Positions 15,085-23,557 of a DNA stretch of 25,550 bases are shown here, piece after piece; positions within the stretch are counted from its first letter, which is position 1; the number at the start of each line of letters is the position of its first letter. The position numbers and the translations under genes were made by a program. Under the pieces are notes generated by a model that saw only the letters and a program-made list of their open reading frames with translations, searched no databases and was not told where the DNA came from. Source of the DNA: a virus; the IMG/VR virus record IMGVR_UViG_3300009502_000185, positions 1 through 25,550 of that record; one strand, 5' to 3'.

Positions 15085-16868
15085 GCGCCCCCACTTTTCC
15101 GATCTCCGTCACGATCAGCGCCATCGATAAGGCGTCGGGCGAGATCAACAGCACCATCGGGAAGATCGCTGCCGCCCAGCGCCGGGCCGACGATGCCTCG
15201 GTCAGCGGCCTCAACCGCCGGTTCGATGCGACCGGGGTGCTGGGGAAGCTCGACCGGATGGAGGCCGAGGAGAAGGCGCGCCGCTGGGCCCCGATCGACG
15301 ACCTGATCGCGAAGGGGCGCGCTGACGCCGCTCGGGAAGCGGAGAGCGTTCACCACCGCACCGAAACCATGACCGAGAAGCTGGCTGCAATGGAGGAGCG
15401 GGCCGGGAGGGAGCGCACCGAGGCGCACAAGCGCCAGGTCGAGGCCCTGGGCAAGGTCAACGACAAGATCGGGGAAGGCATCGCTCGCATCGCAGAGTTC
15501 GGCGTTCGTGCGGTGGAGGTCATCGGTGCAGTCACCGCCGTAACGGTCGAACTGACCAGGCGCTGGGCGGAATACGTGGGTGGGATCAAGGAGGCTGCCT
15601 TCGTCGCCGGCATGGCCCGGGACGAGTACCAGCAGTGGTCCTATGCCACGAAGATGCTGGGCGTCGACACCGATACGTTCAACCTGTCGATGACCAGGTT
15701 CACGCGACAGATCTCCGAGGCTCGGCATCACCAGGGCGAGTTCTACAAGTCCTTCGCCGGGTCGCCGCTCCTGAAGCAAATCCAGCACGCGAAGTCCAAC
15801 TCCGAAGCGCTGGAACTGATGTACCGGGCGCTGGACAAAGCCAAGGACGCGAACGACCGGAACGCCATGGCGGTGGCCGCGTTCGGGCGTGGCGGCGCGT
15901 CGATGAACAAGGCCCTGCATGACGGCCTGCCGACGCTGCTGGGCATGACGAAAGAGCAGGCCCGGTTGGGCGGCGTCACCGAAGAGGGGTTCGAAGCGGC
16001 TGAGAAGTTCGAACGCTCCTGGACGCGGGCCAAGTTCGCGCTGATGGGCGTGGGGAACGCGATCGGGACCGAGTTGTCCCCGGTGCTGGCCGGCTACCTG
16101 GACCGGGCGAAGGAATGGCTCGTCAGCAACCGAGCGATCATCGCAACGAAGGTGACCGAATACGTGGAGAAGTTCTGGAAGGGCCTGGAGCGTGTCGGGA
16201 ACTGGCTCGCGGCGAACAAGACCCAACTGGAAAAGTTCTTCGTCACCACACTCGAAACGGGCGCCAGGGTCTCCGGATTCCTGGTGGACCACCTGGACGA
16301 CGTCGGGACCGCGATCAAGGTGATCGGCGCCGTCTGGGTCGGCTCCCAACTCGTGTCCGGCGTGACTGCCGTGAGCGTCGCTGCCACCACCATCGCTACC
16401 GCGTTCGGTGCGTCCGCCGCGTCCGCGGGCGTGATCGGCTCGTCGATGGGCGCTCTCACGGTCGCGGTCGGATCGTGGACCGCGGCCTACTACCTGTGGC
16501 GGAAGGCGCTGGACGAGTTCGACGAGTTCCAGAACTGGAAGAAGACCAACGCCGACGCCGGGGACAACGTGCGGAACAGTCACGAGGGCACCCGCCAGCG
16601 CGTGTATGGCGAGGCCGGCATGGGCACCTCCAGGAAGGACGTCGCTTTCTGGACCGACCTGCAGAGCAATCCAGCACTCCAGGCCATCTTCGGTGACCAG
16701 GGCATGTCGGTTCCCAAGGCGATGCAGGGGACTGTCACGGTCCAGGTATTGCTCGACGAGGGGCTGCGCGCCATCGCCAAGACCGAGCAGATCGCGGGCC
16801 ACATGCAACTCCAGACGCACGTCGACACGGGCCATAGGATGCCCTTCCTGAAGATGGGAGGCCGCTGA
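15081..16868 (+). CDS. tape measure protein
   Basis: This 595-residue protein follows the chaperone, where the tape measure always lies. Residues 1-145 are charged and coiled-coil-like (RMEAEEKARRW, MTEKLAAMEERAGRERTEAHKR). A hydrophobic stretch near 150 and a long Ala/Gly/Val-rich segment at about 410-473 could insert in the host membrane during DNA entry. At the usual rule of about 0.15 nm per residue the tail would be near 90 nm long (inference). It starts at GTG overlapping the chaperone stop, with AGGGGTG upstream. Its stop overlaps the next ATG. The protein is short but complete. Confidence 0.88.
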   Translation: MSAPTFPISVTISAIDKASGEINSTIGKIAAAQRRADDASVSGLNRRFDATGVLGKLDRMEAEEKARRWAPIDDLIAKGRADAAREAESVHHRTETMTEKLAAMEERAGRERTEAHKRQVEALGKVNDKIGEGIARIAEFGVRAVEVIGAVTAVTVELTRRWAEYVGGIKEAAFVAGMARDEYQQWSYATKMLGVDTDTFNLSMTRFTRQISEARHHQGEFYKSFAGSPLLKQIQHAKSNSEALELMYRALDKAKDANDRNAMAVAAFGRGGASMNKALHDGLPTLLGMTKEQARLGGVTEEGFEAAEKFERSWTRAKFALMGVGNAIGTELSPVLAGYLDRAKEWLVSNRAIIATKVTEYVEKFWKGLERVGNWLAANKTQLEKFFVTTLETGARVSGFLVDHLDDVGTAIKVIGAVWVGSQLVSGVTAVSVAATTIATAFGASAASAGVIGSSMGALTVAVGSWTAAYYLWRKALDEFDEFQNWKKTNADAGDNVRNSHEGTRQRVYGEAGMGTSRKDVAFWTDLQSNPALQAIFGDQGMSVPKAMQGTVTVQVLLDEGLRAIAKTEQIAGHMQLQTHVDTGHRMPFLKMGGR

Positions 16869-18049
16869 TGGTCAGCCTCCCCACCAGCCTGAAGCCTGCC
16901 GCCTGGCGCTACATCCCGTTCGAGGCGCGAGAGGTCGGCCGCGAGGCGGGCCGGCGCCTGGTGGTGCACGAATACCCCCAGCGCGACCAGCCGTCCTTCG
17001 ACGACATGGGCCGCAAGACGCGCAAGTGGAAACTCCAAGGTTTCGTCTGCGGCGAGCTGGCCCCCGCGATCCGGGACCGCATGATCGCCGCGTGCGAGAA
17101 GGAAGGGGCCGGGCCGCTGATGCACCCGACCCTCGGCCTGGTCCAGGCCCGGTGCGACTCGCTGTCCGTCCGCGAATCCGTGGACCAGGGCGTCAATGTC
17201 GTCGAGTTCACCTTCGATTTCGTCGAGGCCGGGGCCGCCTACTCGATCGGGGTCCTCCAGACGGTCGCGGCGCTGGCGAAGGCGGCGGCCGTCACGGCAT
17301 CCAGCGCGGTCGTGTACACCGCCCTGCACCGGTCCGAGGGCCAGCCCCAGGAAGTGCGCGCCCGAGCGGCGGCTGACCAGGCGGCCAGGGCGGCGTCACT
17401 GTCGGGACTGGCCGGGAAACTGTCGGACCGCGGCGCGGCCGAGGCGTTCAAGGGCGCGGTGGACGCCATCGCCGCTGGCGCTGCCACGCTCGCGGGCGAC
17501 CCTGCCGCGGCCGTCGACGCCTGGCAGACCACGTTCGCCACGGTCACCAGCGCGGCAGACCTGCGCGCCATCGCCTCGTCATTGCAGCCGTCGTTCGAAG
17601 CGTCGCAGGCCGCGGCCGTGGCGGGTCCGTCGTCCGGGACCTCCGCGACGCTTGCTCTGAACGCCGCGGCGCTCGACCTGTTGCTGTTCCCGTCCGCGCT
17701 GGCCCAGGCGGCTGCCGCGGCCACCAGCGACACCTACGTCACGTGGGATGACGCGGTGGACGTCCGGGACAGCCTGGCCGCTCAACTGGACGTCGCCTGC
17801 CTCTGGACTGTCGATGCGGACCTGTACGCCGCGCTGCTGGACCTGAAGGGCGTGATGGTGGGGGCAATCAGCGACGAGGCAGTGGCGCTGCCCCGGCTGC
17901 GGCCCCTCATCGTCCCCCGACCCAGGCCTGCGCTGGCGCTGGCATTCGACCTGTACGGCGACGCCACCCGCGCCGTCGAGATCGTGACCCGAAACGGCCT
18001 GTCCGACCCGTCTGCGGTGGCGGGCGAACTGAGGGTGCTGACTGCATGA
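16868..18049 (+). CDS. Mu gpN-like tail/baseplate protein (DNA circularisation N-terminal domain)
   Basis: This 393-residue protein has an N-terminal domain of about 120 residues with the family pattern: LKPAAWRYIPFEARE, GRRLVVHEYPQRD, WKLQGFVCG, then GAGPLMHPTLGLVQARC and VEFTFDFVEAG. The rest is Ala-rich and helical. In Mu, gpN lies between tape measure and gpP and is a baseplate hub component. The 'DNA circularisation' label of the domain is historical. ATG overlaps the tape measure stop (TGATG) after GGGAGG. Confidence 0.85.
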   Translation: MVSLPTSLKPAAWRYIPFEAREVGREAGRRLVVHEYPQRDQPSFDDMGRKTRKWKLQGFVCGELAPAIRDRMIAACEKEGAGPLMHPTLGLVQARCDSLSVRESVDQGVNVVEFTFDFVEAGAAYSIGVLQTVAALAKAAAVTASSAVVYTALHRSEGQPQEVRARAAADQAARAASLSGLAGKLSDRGAAEAFKGAVDAIAAGAATLAGDPAAAVDAWQTTFATVTSAADLRAIASSLQPSFEASQAAAVAGPSSGTSATLALNAAALDLLLFPSALAQAAAAATSDTYVTWDDAVDVRDSLAAQLDVACLWTVDADLYAALLDLKGVMVGAISDEAVALPRLRPLIVPRPRPALALAFDLYGDATRAVEIVTRNGLSDPSAVAGELRVLTA

Positions 18050-19149
18050 CGCGCGACCCGAACAAGGCGTACATCGAGGTGGGCGACATCCAGCACGCGG
18101 GCTGGCTGACCGTGTCCATCCAGAGGTCCATCGAGCAGGCCGCCGCGCAGTTCAGCGTGAGCCTGACCGACACCTGGCCCGGCCAGCCGAATCCGGTGCA
18201 CGTCCACCCGGGGGACCCGTGCCGCGTGCTGATCGGGGACGACGTGATCGTCACCGGGTACGTCGACGCCGTGCAGCTCGCCCACGACGCCAAGTCGCAC
18301 GCCGTTTCGATTTCGGGCCGGTCCCGAACCTCCGACATCATCGACTGCTCGTGCGTGGCCTCCAGGTCGAAGCCGAAGCAGTGGGGGCACAACCGCGCGA
18401 CGGTCCTCCAGATCGCCCGGGACGTCTGCAGCGACTATCACGTCGACGTCATTACGGACGTCGCAGATCTGAAGCCTCTGCCCCGCGGCTACAAGGCCGA
18501 GATCGGAGCCAAGGCCTTCGACGTGATCGAGCAGGTCTGCCGCGAGCAACGCCTGCTCGTCACCGACACCCGGGACGGGAAGCTCCTGCTGACCCGTGTG
18601 GGTTCGCAGTCGGGCCCGACGTTCGCGCACCCCGGGAACATCCTGTCCTCGTCCCTGCGCGCCAACGTCGCGGGTCGCTTCACCGAGTACATCGTGAAGG
18701 CGCAGACGGCCGGCGACGACGACAACTGGGGCACGTCTGCGGCCGGGGTCGAAAGCCGCGTCGAGGACCTGGGCGTCATCAGTCGGTATCGCCTGCTGGT
18801 GATCAAGGGCGAGAAGCAGATGGACAAGGCCCGGGCCAAGTGGCGGGCCAACTGGGAGGCCGTCACCCGCGCCGGCCGCTCCTGCCAGGTCGAAATCACC
18901 GTCGCCGGCTGGCGCGACGACCAGGGCCAGGTCTACGACGTGAACCGCCTGTGCAAGGTGGTGGACCCCGTGATCGGCGTGGACGCGATGCTGCTGTCCG
19001 TGAGCGTCGCATACAGCCTGAGCATCGGCGAGGGGCAGATCACGCGGCTCTCGCTGGCGCCCCCCGGTGCCTACGAACCGGAACTCCCGAAGAAGACGAA
19101 GGCAGGAAAGGGCGGCATCGGCCTGTTCCCCAATGCGAGTGCATTCTGA
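18046..19149 (+). CDS. baseplate hub protein, Mu gpP-like
   Basis: This 367-residue protein is near the length of Mu gpP (gp44). Features of the hub fold include an N-terminal WLTVSIQRSIEQAAAQFSVSLTD, GDPCRVLIGDDVIVTGYVDAV, then ISGRSRTSDIIDCS. A mid domain with KAFDVIEQVCREQRLLVTDT and GKLLLTRVGS follows. The C-terminus (YDVNRLCKVVDP) is typical of late-control/hub proteins. It would form the trimeric hub beneath the tube. The start overlaps the gpN stop (ATGA), and the end overlaps the spike start. Confidence 0.88.
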   Translation: MTRDPNKAYIEVGDIQHAGWLTVSIQRSIEQAAAQFSVSLTDTWPGQPNPVHVHPGDPCRVLIGDDVIVTGYVDAVQLAHDAKSHAVSISGRSRTSDIIDCSCVASRSKPKQWGHNRATVLQIARDVCSDYHVDVITDVADLKPLPRGYKAEIGAKAFDVIEQVCREQRLLVTDTRDGKLLLTRVGSQSGPTFAHPGNILSSSLRANVAGRFTEYIVKAQTAGDDDNWGTSAAGVESRVEDLGVISRYRLLVIKGEKQMDKARAKWRANWEAVTRAGRSCQVEITVAGWRDDQGQVYDVNRLCKVVDPVIGVDAMLLSVSVAYSLSIGEGQITRLSLAPPGAYEPELPKKTKAGKGGIGLFPNASAF

Positions 19150-19715
19150 TGAGCGATTCGAACAGGGCGGTTGTGAACCTGGTCCCGGACGACGGCGAGG
19201 CCCGCCGGATGCGGACGATCCAGGTGACGGTGTTCGAGGGCGACGTCCGGGACGACGTTGAGCACTTCGAGCCCTACGGCATCACCTCGCGCGTGCAGGA
19301 CGCTCCCGCGGACGGTAGGGGCGCCGAGGCTATCGTCATCGACCTGGGCGGCAACTCCGACCACCCGGTCGCGATCGTGGTGGCCGACCGCCGGTACCGC
19401 GTCACCGGCCTCGCGAAGGGCGAGGTCTGCATCCACGACGACCAGGGGCAGCGGATCACGCTGAAGCGGGACCGGATCCTGGTCGAGGCCCCGATCGTCG
19501 AGGTGAAGTCCCCGGACGTCCGGCTGGGGGAGACCGCCGACGCGGCGATCGCCAAGTGGCCGGCGCTCAAGACGTTCATGACCGACATCCTGGCCGCGCT
19601 GACGGCGGCCACGTCCTCGCCCACCGGGGGGACCCTGACGTTCATTCCAGCATCACCCCTCCCGGCAGTCCCTGCGGACGCCGACGGGGGCACGACCAAG
19701 GTCACTGCGAAGTGA
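19149..19715 (+). CDS. baseplate central spike, Mu gp45-like
   Basis: This 188-residue protein follows gpP, as in Mu. MRTIQVTVFEGDVRDDVEHFEPYG is the characteristic N-terminus, followed by an OB-like AEAIVIDLGGNSDHPVAIVVADRRYR. Beta-helix-type strands come next (GEVCIHDDQGQRITLKRDRILVEAPIVEVKSPDVRLG). The last ~45 residues (Ala/Thr/Pro-rich) extend beyond a usual spike tip. The protein would trimerise into the membrane-piercing needle. ATG 19149 overlaps the gpP stop (TGATG). Confidence 0.87.
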   Translation: MSDSNRAVVNLVPDDGEARRMRTIQVTVFEGDVRDDVEHFEPYGITSRVQDAPADGRGAEAIVIDLGGNSDHPVAIVVADRRYRVTGLAKGEVCIHDDQGQRITLKRDRILVEAPIVEVKSPDVRLGETADAAIAKWPALKTFMTDILAALTAATSSPTGGTLTFIPASPLPAVPADADGGTTKVTAK

Positions 19716-19722
19716 GGAAAAG

Positions 19723-20670
19723 ATGGCCTACAACGCCTGGGTGAATATCCCGATCGGTTCATACCTGGCCGGGCCGGTCTTCCGGATCTGGAAGGCGGTC
19801 ACCGCCCTCCTCTCCGGGGGGATGGCCGGGAAGATCTCCATCGTCGCTTGCTCCGCCGGGACGGCCGGGGCTTCGCCGCCCTTCTCCGACGCCGGATGGA
19901 CCTCCGATACCTCCCCGCCGAACGGCTCTTGGTTGGTCCTGGAATGGGCGAACGGCTGGGCGGACGGCTCGAAGATGCAGGTCTTCGTCGGGTACCGCTC
20001 GACGACCGGAGCGCTGGCCGGCTTCGGATCCCTGGGTGCTGGCTTGTACGTCTGTTGCTCTCCGACCGGCGGCTGGAACGTGGCGGGCTACTTCGGCGCG
20101 TCCCTGGCCGACTGGAGGAACGGAAGCATCAAGCAGGGAAACCAGGTCTCCCCGAATACCATGGCCCTCGTCCTGACCTCCGGGATCGCAGGCCTCCGCC
20201 CCGGGGCCCTGATCTATGCGGGGCGTTCCGGAGGCGGGAACCACGTGGCTGGCCTCTACGCCGGAGCCCTGGTCCCGGCCTCCGGATTCCCGGACTACAA
20301 GTATCAGTGCGCGGTTTGCTCCGAGGGCGCCTCCTCGATTTACGACTGGGATTGGTGGGGCTGGCTGGCCGGGATCTATTGCCTGGTGCCGAAGGTCACG
20401 CTGGACGGCTGGCAGAACGCCTACGCCGGGTGGGGGCGCTCCGGTTCCGGAACCTCGAATGGCGCGGTCACGATGACCAGCCCGGCCGGCGGGTACATCG
20501 GTCCCCAGGTCCCGATGATGAACCAGGTCACTGGGAACTGCCACGGCTTCCTCGACGAATTCGTCTACTACGGGGCGGCGAACGGTACGGTCTCCGGGGA
20601 TGGGACCCGCTGGTTCTGGAATGGCATGGGCTGGCCTCGCGAGGCTTCCCGCGACGGGTCCTGGGTCTGA
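19723..20670 (+). CDS. unrecognised Trp/Gly-rich protein in the baseplate locus
   Basis: This 315-residue protein starts at ATG after GTGAGGAAAAG. I do not recognise the family. It has about 18 Trp, very high Gly content and few charged residues. Aromatic-rich segments (SWLVLEWANGWADG, YDWDWWGWLAG, RWFWNGMGW) alternate with Ala/Gly/Ser stretches, suggesting a beta-sandwich or lectin-like structural protein. I see no clear signal peptide or coiled coil. It sits between the spike (gp45) and gp46 genes, where Mu has nothing, so a baseplate decoration or host-surface (glycan) binding role is a reasonable guess. Glycine codons are mixed GGG/GGA/GGC, while neighbours strongly favour GGC, hinting at separate acquisition. 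Confidence 0.8.
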   Translation: MAYNAWVNIPIGSYLAGPVFRIWKAVTALLSGGMAGKISIVACSAGTAGASPPFSDAGWTSDTSPPNGSWLVLEWANGWADGSKMQVFVGYRSTTGALAGFGSLGAGLYVCCSPTGGWNVAGYFGASLADWRNGSIKQGNQVSPNTMALVLTSGIAGLRPGALIYAGRSGGGNHVAGLYAGALVPASGFPDYKYQCAVCSEGASSIYDWDWWGWLAGIYCLVPKVTLDGWQNAYAGWGRSGSGTSNGAVTMTSPAGGYIGPQVPMMNQVTGNCHGFLDEFVYYGAANGTVSGDGTRWFWNGMGWPREASRDGSWV

Positions 20671-20682
20671 TAGGAGCGCTCC

Positions 20683-21837
20683 ATGGCAGACGTAGGGATC
20701 GCCCTCAACTTCGGGGCTTTCAATGGTATGGACCCGGTCGTCCGGACGCTGAACCTGGCCTCGGCCTCCCAGCCGGATCCAACCCACGTCCTCCTGACCT
20801 TCGACATTCCACCGGGCTCCGGAGCGCTCCTCCTGGCTTCCTATACCCTGGATGCGACGGACGGCGGGGCTGCCATCGCGGTCGCCTCGGTCGCCGAGGG
20901 CACGCCCGCGCCGGGCTCGGCCGTCGCTCTGACCATCCTTCTCAGTCTCGCCGCTCAGGGGACCTTGGGGAAGGCCTATCGGGTCACGGTGTCGGGCGTG
21001 CTTGGTGCTGAAGGCGAGGCGCTCGGAACGACCATCGTTTCCTGGACGGCGACCGCCGAGCGGCCAAACGTCGTAGCCGTCGCTGGCGCCGGCCGAATCG
21101 TCACTGTGGACTTCGACACCACCCCCGATCCCGCGACCGTGGGCGCCCCGGGTTCCTGGACCGTCCAGCCCCTCGCTGCTGGTGCCGTCGTCGTCGTCAC
21201 GGCCGTCGCGCTGGTCGGTTCCAGGGCGTCGCTGACCGTCCTGCCCGAGTTGACCACCGTCGAGTCCTACCGCGCGACCTGCCCCGCGACGCTCGCGGAC
21301 CTCCAGGGCAACCTCGTCGCGATCCGGACCGGCGACTTCCTGGCGCCGCGGGTGGTCGAACCTGAGAGCGCGACCACCTGGTCGGCCACTGGCGACGGGG
21401 CGCTCCTGGACATCGGCGCGGGCTGGTTCGAACTCGTCCCGTGGTCGCCGAGCCTGCCGCCGGTCTCCCTGGACCAACTCGTGTGGCTCAGCCTGTTCAG
21501 CGACCGCCGGGCGGGCCCCGACGACGAATTGTCAGTCACCAGCGGCGACCCGGTCTACCGCGGCGGCTGGTGGGCGGACACGTTCACGGGCGATTCCTTC
21601 GGTTCGAAACTGTGGTTGCTGGCCCGCTCGCCCGTCAACCCGACCACGCTCCTGCAGATCCAGCAGTTCGCCACCGAGGCGCTGGCGTGGATGGTCGACG
21701 CTGGGATCGCGGCCCGGGTGGACGTGTCGGTCGAACGTCAGGACCTCGGGCAGGTCGCCCTACAGGTCGTCGTGACCAGGTGCGACGGATCCAAGAAAGC
21801 GGTGTTGTACCCGGACCTGTGGTCGTCGTTCCTCTAG
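20683..21837 (+). CDS. baseplate gp46-like protein with two N-terminal Ig-like domains
   Basis: Of 384 residues, the last 123 (262-384) form the gp46 domain: SLDQLVWLSLFSDRRAGPDD, RGGWWADTF, GSKLWLLARS, ALAWMVDAGIAARVDV and a final YPDLWSS. Mu gp46 has only about 145 residues in all. The first ~235 residues are extra. They look like two SbsA-type Ig domains: HVLLTFDIPPGSG ... AYRVTVSGVLGAEGEAL, then RIVTVDFDTTPDPATVGAPG ... SYRATCPATLADLQGN. These may project from the baseplate wedge and bind the host or the neighbouring Trp-rich protein (inference). The ribosome site is TAGGAG. The gene order 45-(insert)-46-47-48 places it in the baseplate. Confidence 0.85.
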   Translation: MADVGIALNFGAFNGMDPVVRTLNLASASQPDPTHVLLTFDIPPGSGALLLASYTLDATDGGAAIAVASVAEGTPAPGSAVALTILLSLAAQGTLGKAYRVTVSGVLGAEGEALGTTIVSWTATAERPNVVAVAGAGRIVTVDFDTTPDPATVGAPGSWTVQPLAAGAVVVVTAVALVGSRASLTVLPELTTVESYRATCPATLADLQGNLVAIRTGDFLAPRVVEPESATTWSATGDGALLDIGAGWFELVPWSPSLPPVSLDQLVWLSLFSDRRAGPDDELSVTSGDPVYRGGWWADTFTGDSFGSKLWLLARSPVNPTTLLQIQQFATEALAWMVDAGIAARVDVSVERQDLGQVALQVVVTRCDGSKKAVLYPDLWSSFL

Positions 21838-21855
21838 GCTGCATGAGGTGCTGCG

Positions 21856-22992
21856 ATGGCGTTCGCGATCCCGACCCTGCCCGCACTGATCGACCGGATC
21901 AAGGGCGACATGAACGCGCGGATGGGGAACACCAACGCGCTCATCCCCAGGTCGCTGGCGTTCGTGCTGGCGCACGTCCTGTCTGGCGTGACCTGGGGCC
22001 TGTACCTGTACCAGCAGTGGATCGCACAGCAGGTCATCCCCGACCGCGCTGAGGGCGTGCAACTCGAACGATGGGCCCGGCTGTTCGGCGTGACCCGGGC
22101 ACCGGCTGCGAAGGCGGCCGGAATCATCAGCGTCACGGCTGCGGCGGGCTCCGACCTGGTGGACGGGACGGTGCTGCAGCGGGTCGATGGCACTGAGTAC
22201 CAGGTCGTCGGCAACTACCACTGGGCCTCGTCCAGCCCGCCGCCGGTGGCGGTGACCGTCCGGGCGATGGTCGCAGGCGGGTCGGCCGGCTTCCCCTGGG
22301 CAACCGACGCGGCGCTGCTGCTGGTGTCGCCTCCTGCCGGCGTCGTGGCCACGTGCCCCCTGGTCGCCCCGGGAATCTCCGGCGGCCTGGACATCGAGTC
22401 CGACGCGTCGCTGCTGGACCGCCTGCTGCAGCGCCTGGCGAACCCGCCGCAGGGGGGCGCCGCGTCCGATTACGTCGCCTGGGCCCGCCTGGTGGCCGGC
22501 GTGGATCTCGTGTGGCCGCAGGCGTTCGCCGACGGCGTTCCTCTCGGCCAAGTCCGTGTGCTGTTCACGATCATCGACGCGAACGACGACGGGTCGGTCC
22601 TTCCGGCCGAGCCGTCGCGGACGGCCGTCCAGGCCACCATCACCGCTCGGACTCTCGTCACGGCCGCGGTGACCACCGTCGTCCCGACCGACCACCCGGT
22701 GGCGATCGAGATGAGCGCGAGCCTGCTGCCGGGCTTTTCGCCCGAGCAGGCGACGACGAACGTGCGGCGCGAACTGCAGGCGAAGTTCCGGGCCCGCGCC
22801 GAACTGGACTTCTCGGCCGACGGCTGGCTGGTCGAGAACTCGCGCCTCCTCGATGCAATCGGCCGGGCGGACGGCATCGATACGTTCGACCTGCTGGATG
22901 TCGACGGCGGGGGCCCGCTCGCCGACGTCGTGCTGGCGAGCAACGCGTACCCGACCATCGTGGACGCTGGGGTCACGATCAACGAGGCCTGA
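21856..22992 (+). CDS. baseplate wedge protein, Mu gp47 / P2 gpJ-like
   Basis: This 378-residue protein has the baseplate_J layout. An N-terminal helical part includes LPALIDRIKGDMNARMG, LAHVLSGVTWGLYLYQQWIAQQ and LERWARLFGV. Then come the PAAKAAGIISVT strand region, DGTEYQVV, AGSAGFPWATDA-type spacing and GGLDIESDASLLDRLLQRL, a near-diagnostic J motif ('GG.d.Es...lr.R'). The C-terminal half contains VWPQAFADGVPLGQVRVLF and LRRELQAKFR-like helices. It forms the wedge ring with gp46 and gp48. ATG 21856 follows GAGGTGC. Confidence 0.9.
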   Translation: MAFAIPTLPALIDRIKGDMNARMGNTNALIPRSLAFVLAHVLSGVTWGLYLYQQWIAQQVIPDRAEGVQLERWARLFGVTRAPAAKAAGIISVTAAAGSDLVDGTVLQRVDGTEYQVVGNYHWASSSPPPVAVTVRAMVAGGSAGFPWATDAALLLVSPPAGVVATCPLVAPGISGGLDIESDASLLDRLLQRLANPPQGGAASDYVAWARLVAGVDLVWPQAFADGVPLGQVRVLFTIIDANDDGSVLPAEPSRTAVQATITARTLVTAAVTTVVPTDHPVAIEMSASLLPGFSPEQATTNVRRELQAKFRARAELDFSADGWLVENSRLLDAIGRADGIDTFDLLDVDGGGPLADVVLASNAYPTIVDAGVTINEA

Positions 22993-22993
22993 G

Positions 22994-23545
22994 ATGGGCA
23001 CGATCTGGATCGCCACGAACGACGACTTCCTGCGGGTGCTGCAGGACTTGCTCCCCCGCGGCCTGGTGTGGACACGCGACCCGGCCCGCCGCCTGACGCG
23101 GTTGCTGCAGGGCCTGGCCGACGAGTTGGTCCGGGTGCAGAACCGGGCCGCGGCGCTGGTGGAGGAGGCGGACCCGGCGACCACGACGGCCGCGGGGATG
23201 CTGCCCGACTGGGAGCGCGTCATGGGCCTGCCCGAGTTCGCCTACTACCCCACGGCCGAGTCCGACCGGCGGGTCGTGCTGGTCGGGAAACTGGCCGCGC
23301 AGGGAGGGCAGTCCGCCGCCTACTTTGAGGGCCTGGCTACGGCGATGGGCGTCGTCGCGGACGTCACCGACACGAGCATTCCCTACGTCTGGTCCGTGTC
23401 CATCCTAGCGCACATCACGCGGTGGAGGGCCGGCGACCGTGCCGGCGAACCGATCGTGACGTTCGATGACCTGGCGGTGCGCATCCGCCTGGCGTTCGAG
23501 AAGTACAAGCCTGCCCACACCGCCATCTGGTGGACGGGCGCCTGA
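22994..23545 (+). CDS. baseplate/tail protein, Mu gp48-like (DUF2313)
   Basis: This 183-residue protein shows the DUF2313 pattern. An N-terminal FLRVLQDLLPRGLVWTRDP is followed by a helix ending in VEEADPATTTAAGMLPDWERVMGLPE, which matches 'e.DP.ta.e.L.dWEr..GLp'. The C-terminal part (FEKYKPAHTAIWW) is also typical. It is the last wedge component in the order gp46-47-48 and may link the tail fibre to the baseplate. It starts one base after the gp47 stop. The ribosome site is weak (GAGG), so translation is probably coupled. Confidence 0.87.
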   Translation: MGTIWIATNDDFLRVLQDLLPRGLVWTRDPARRLTRLLQGLADELVRVQNRAAALVEEADPATTTAAGMLPDWERVMGLPEFAYYPTAESDRRVVLVGKLAAQGGQSAAYFEGLATAMGVVADVTDTSIPYVWSVSILAHITRWRAGDRAGEPIVTFDDLAVRIRLAFEKYKPAHTAIWWTGA

Positions 23546-23557
23546 GAGGAGTGAGCC

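Noticed and set aside
14673-16835. 720-codon open frame on the minus strand opposite the chaperone and tape measure genes
   Set aside because: It mirrors GC-rich + strand coding, its residues are low-complexity, and it lacks a ribosome site. The + strand genes are clearly real.
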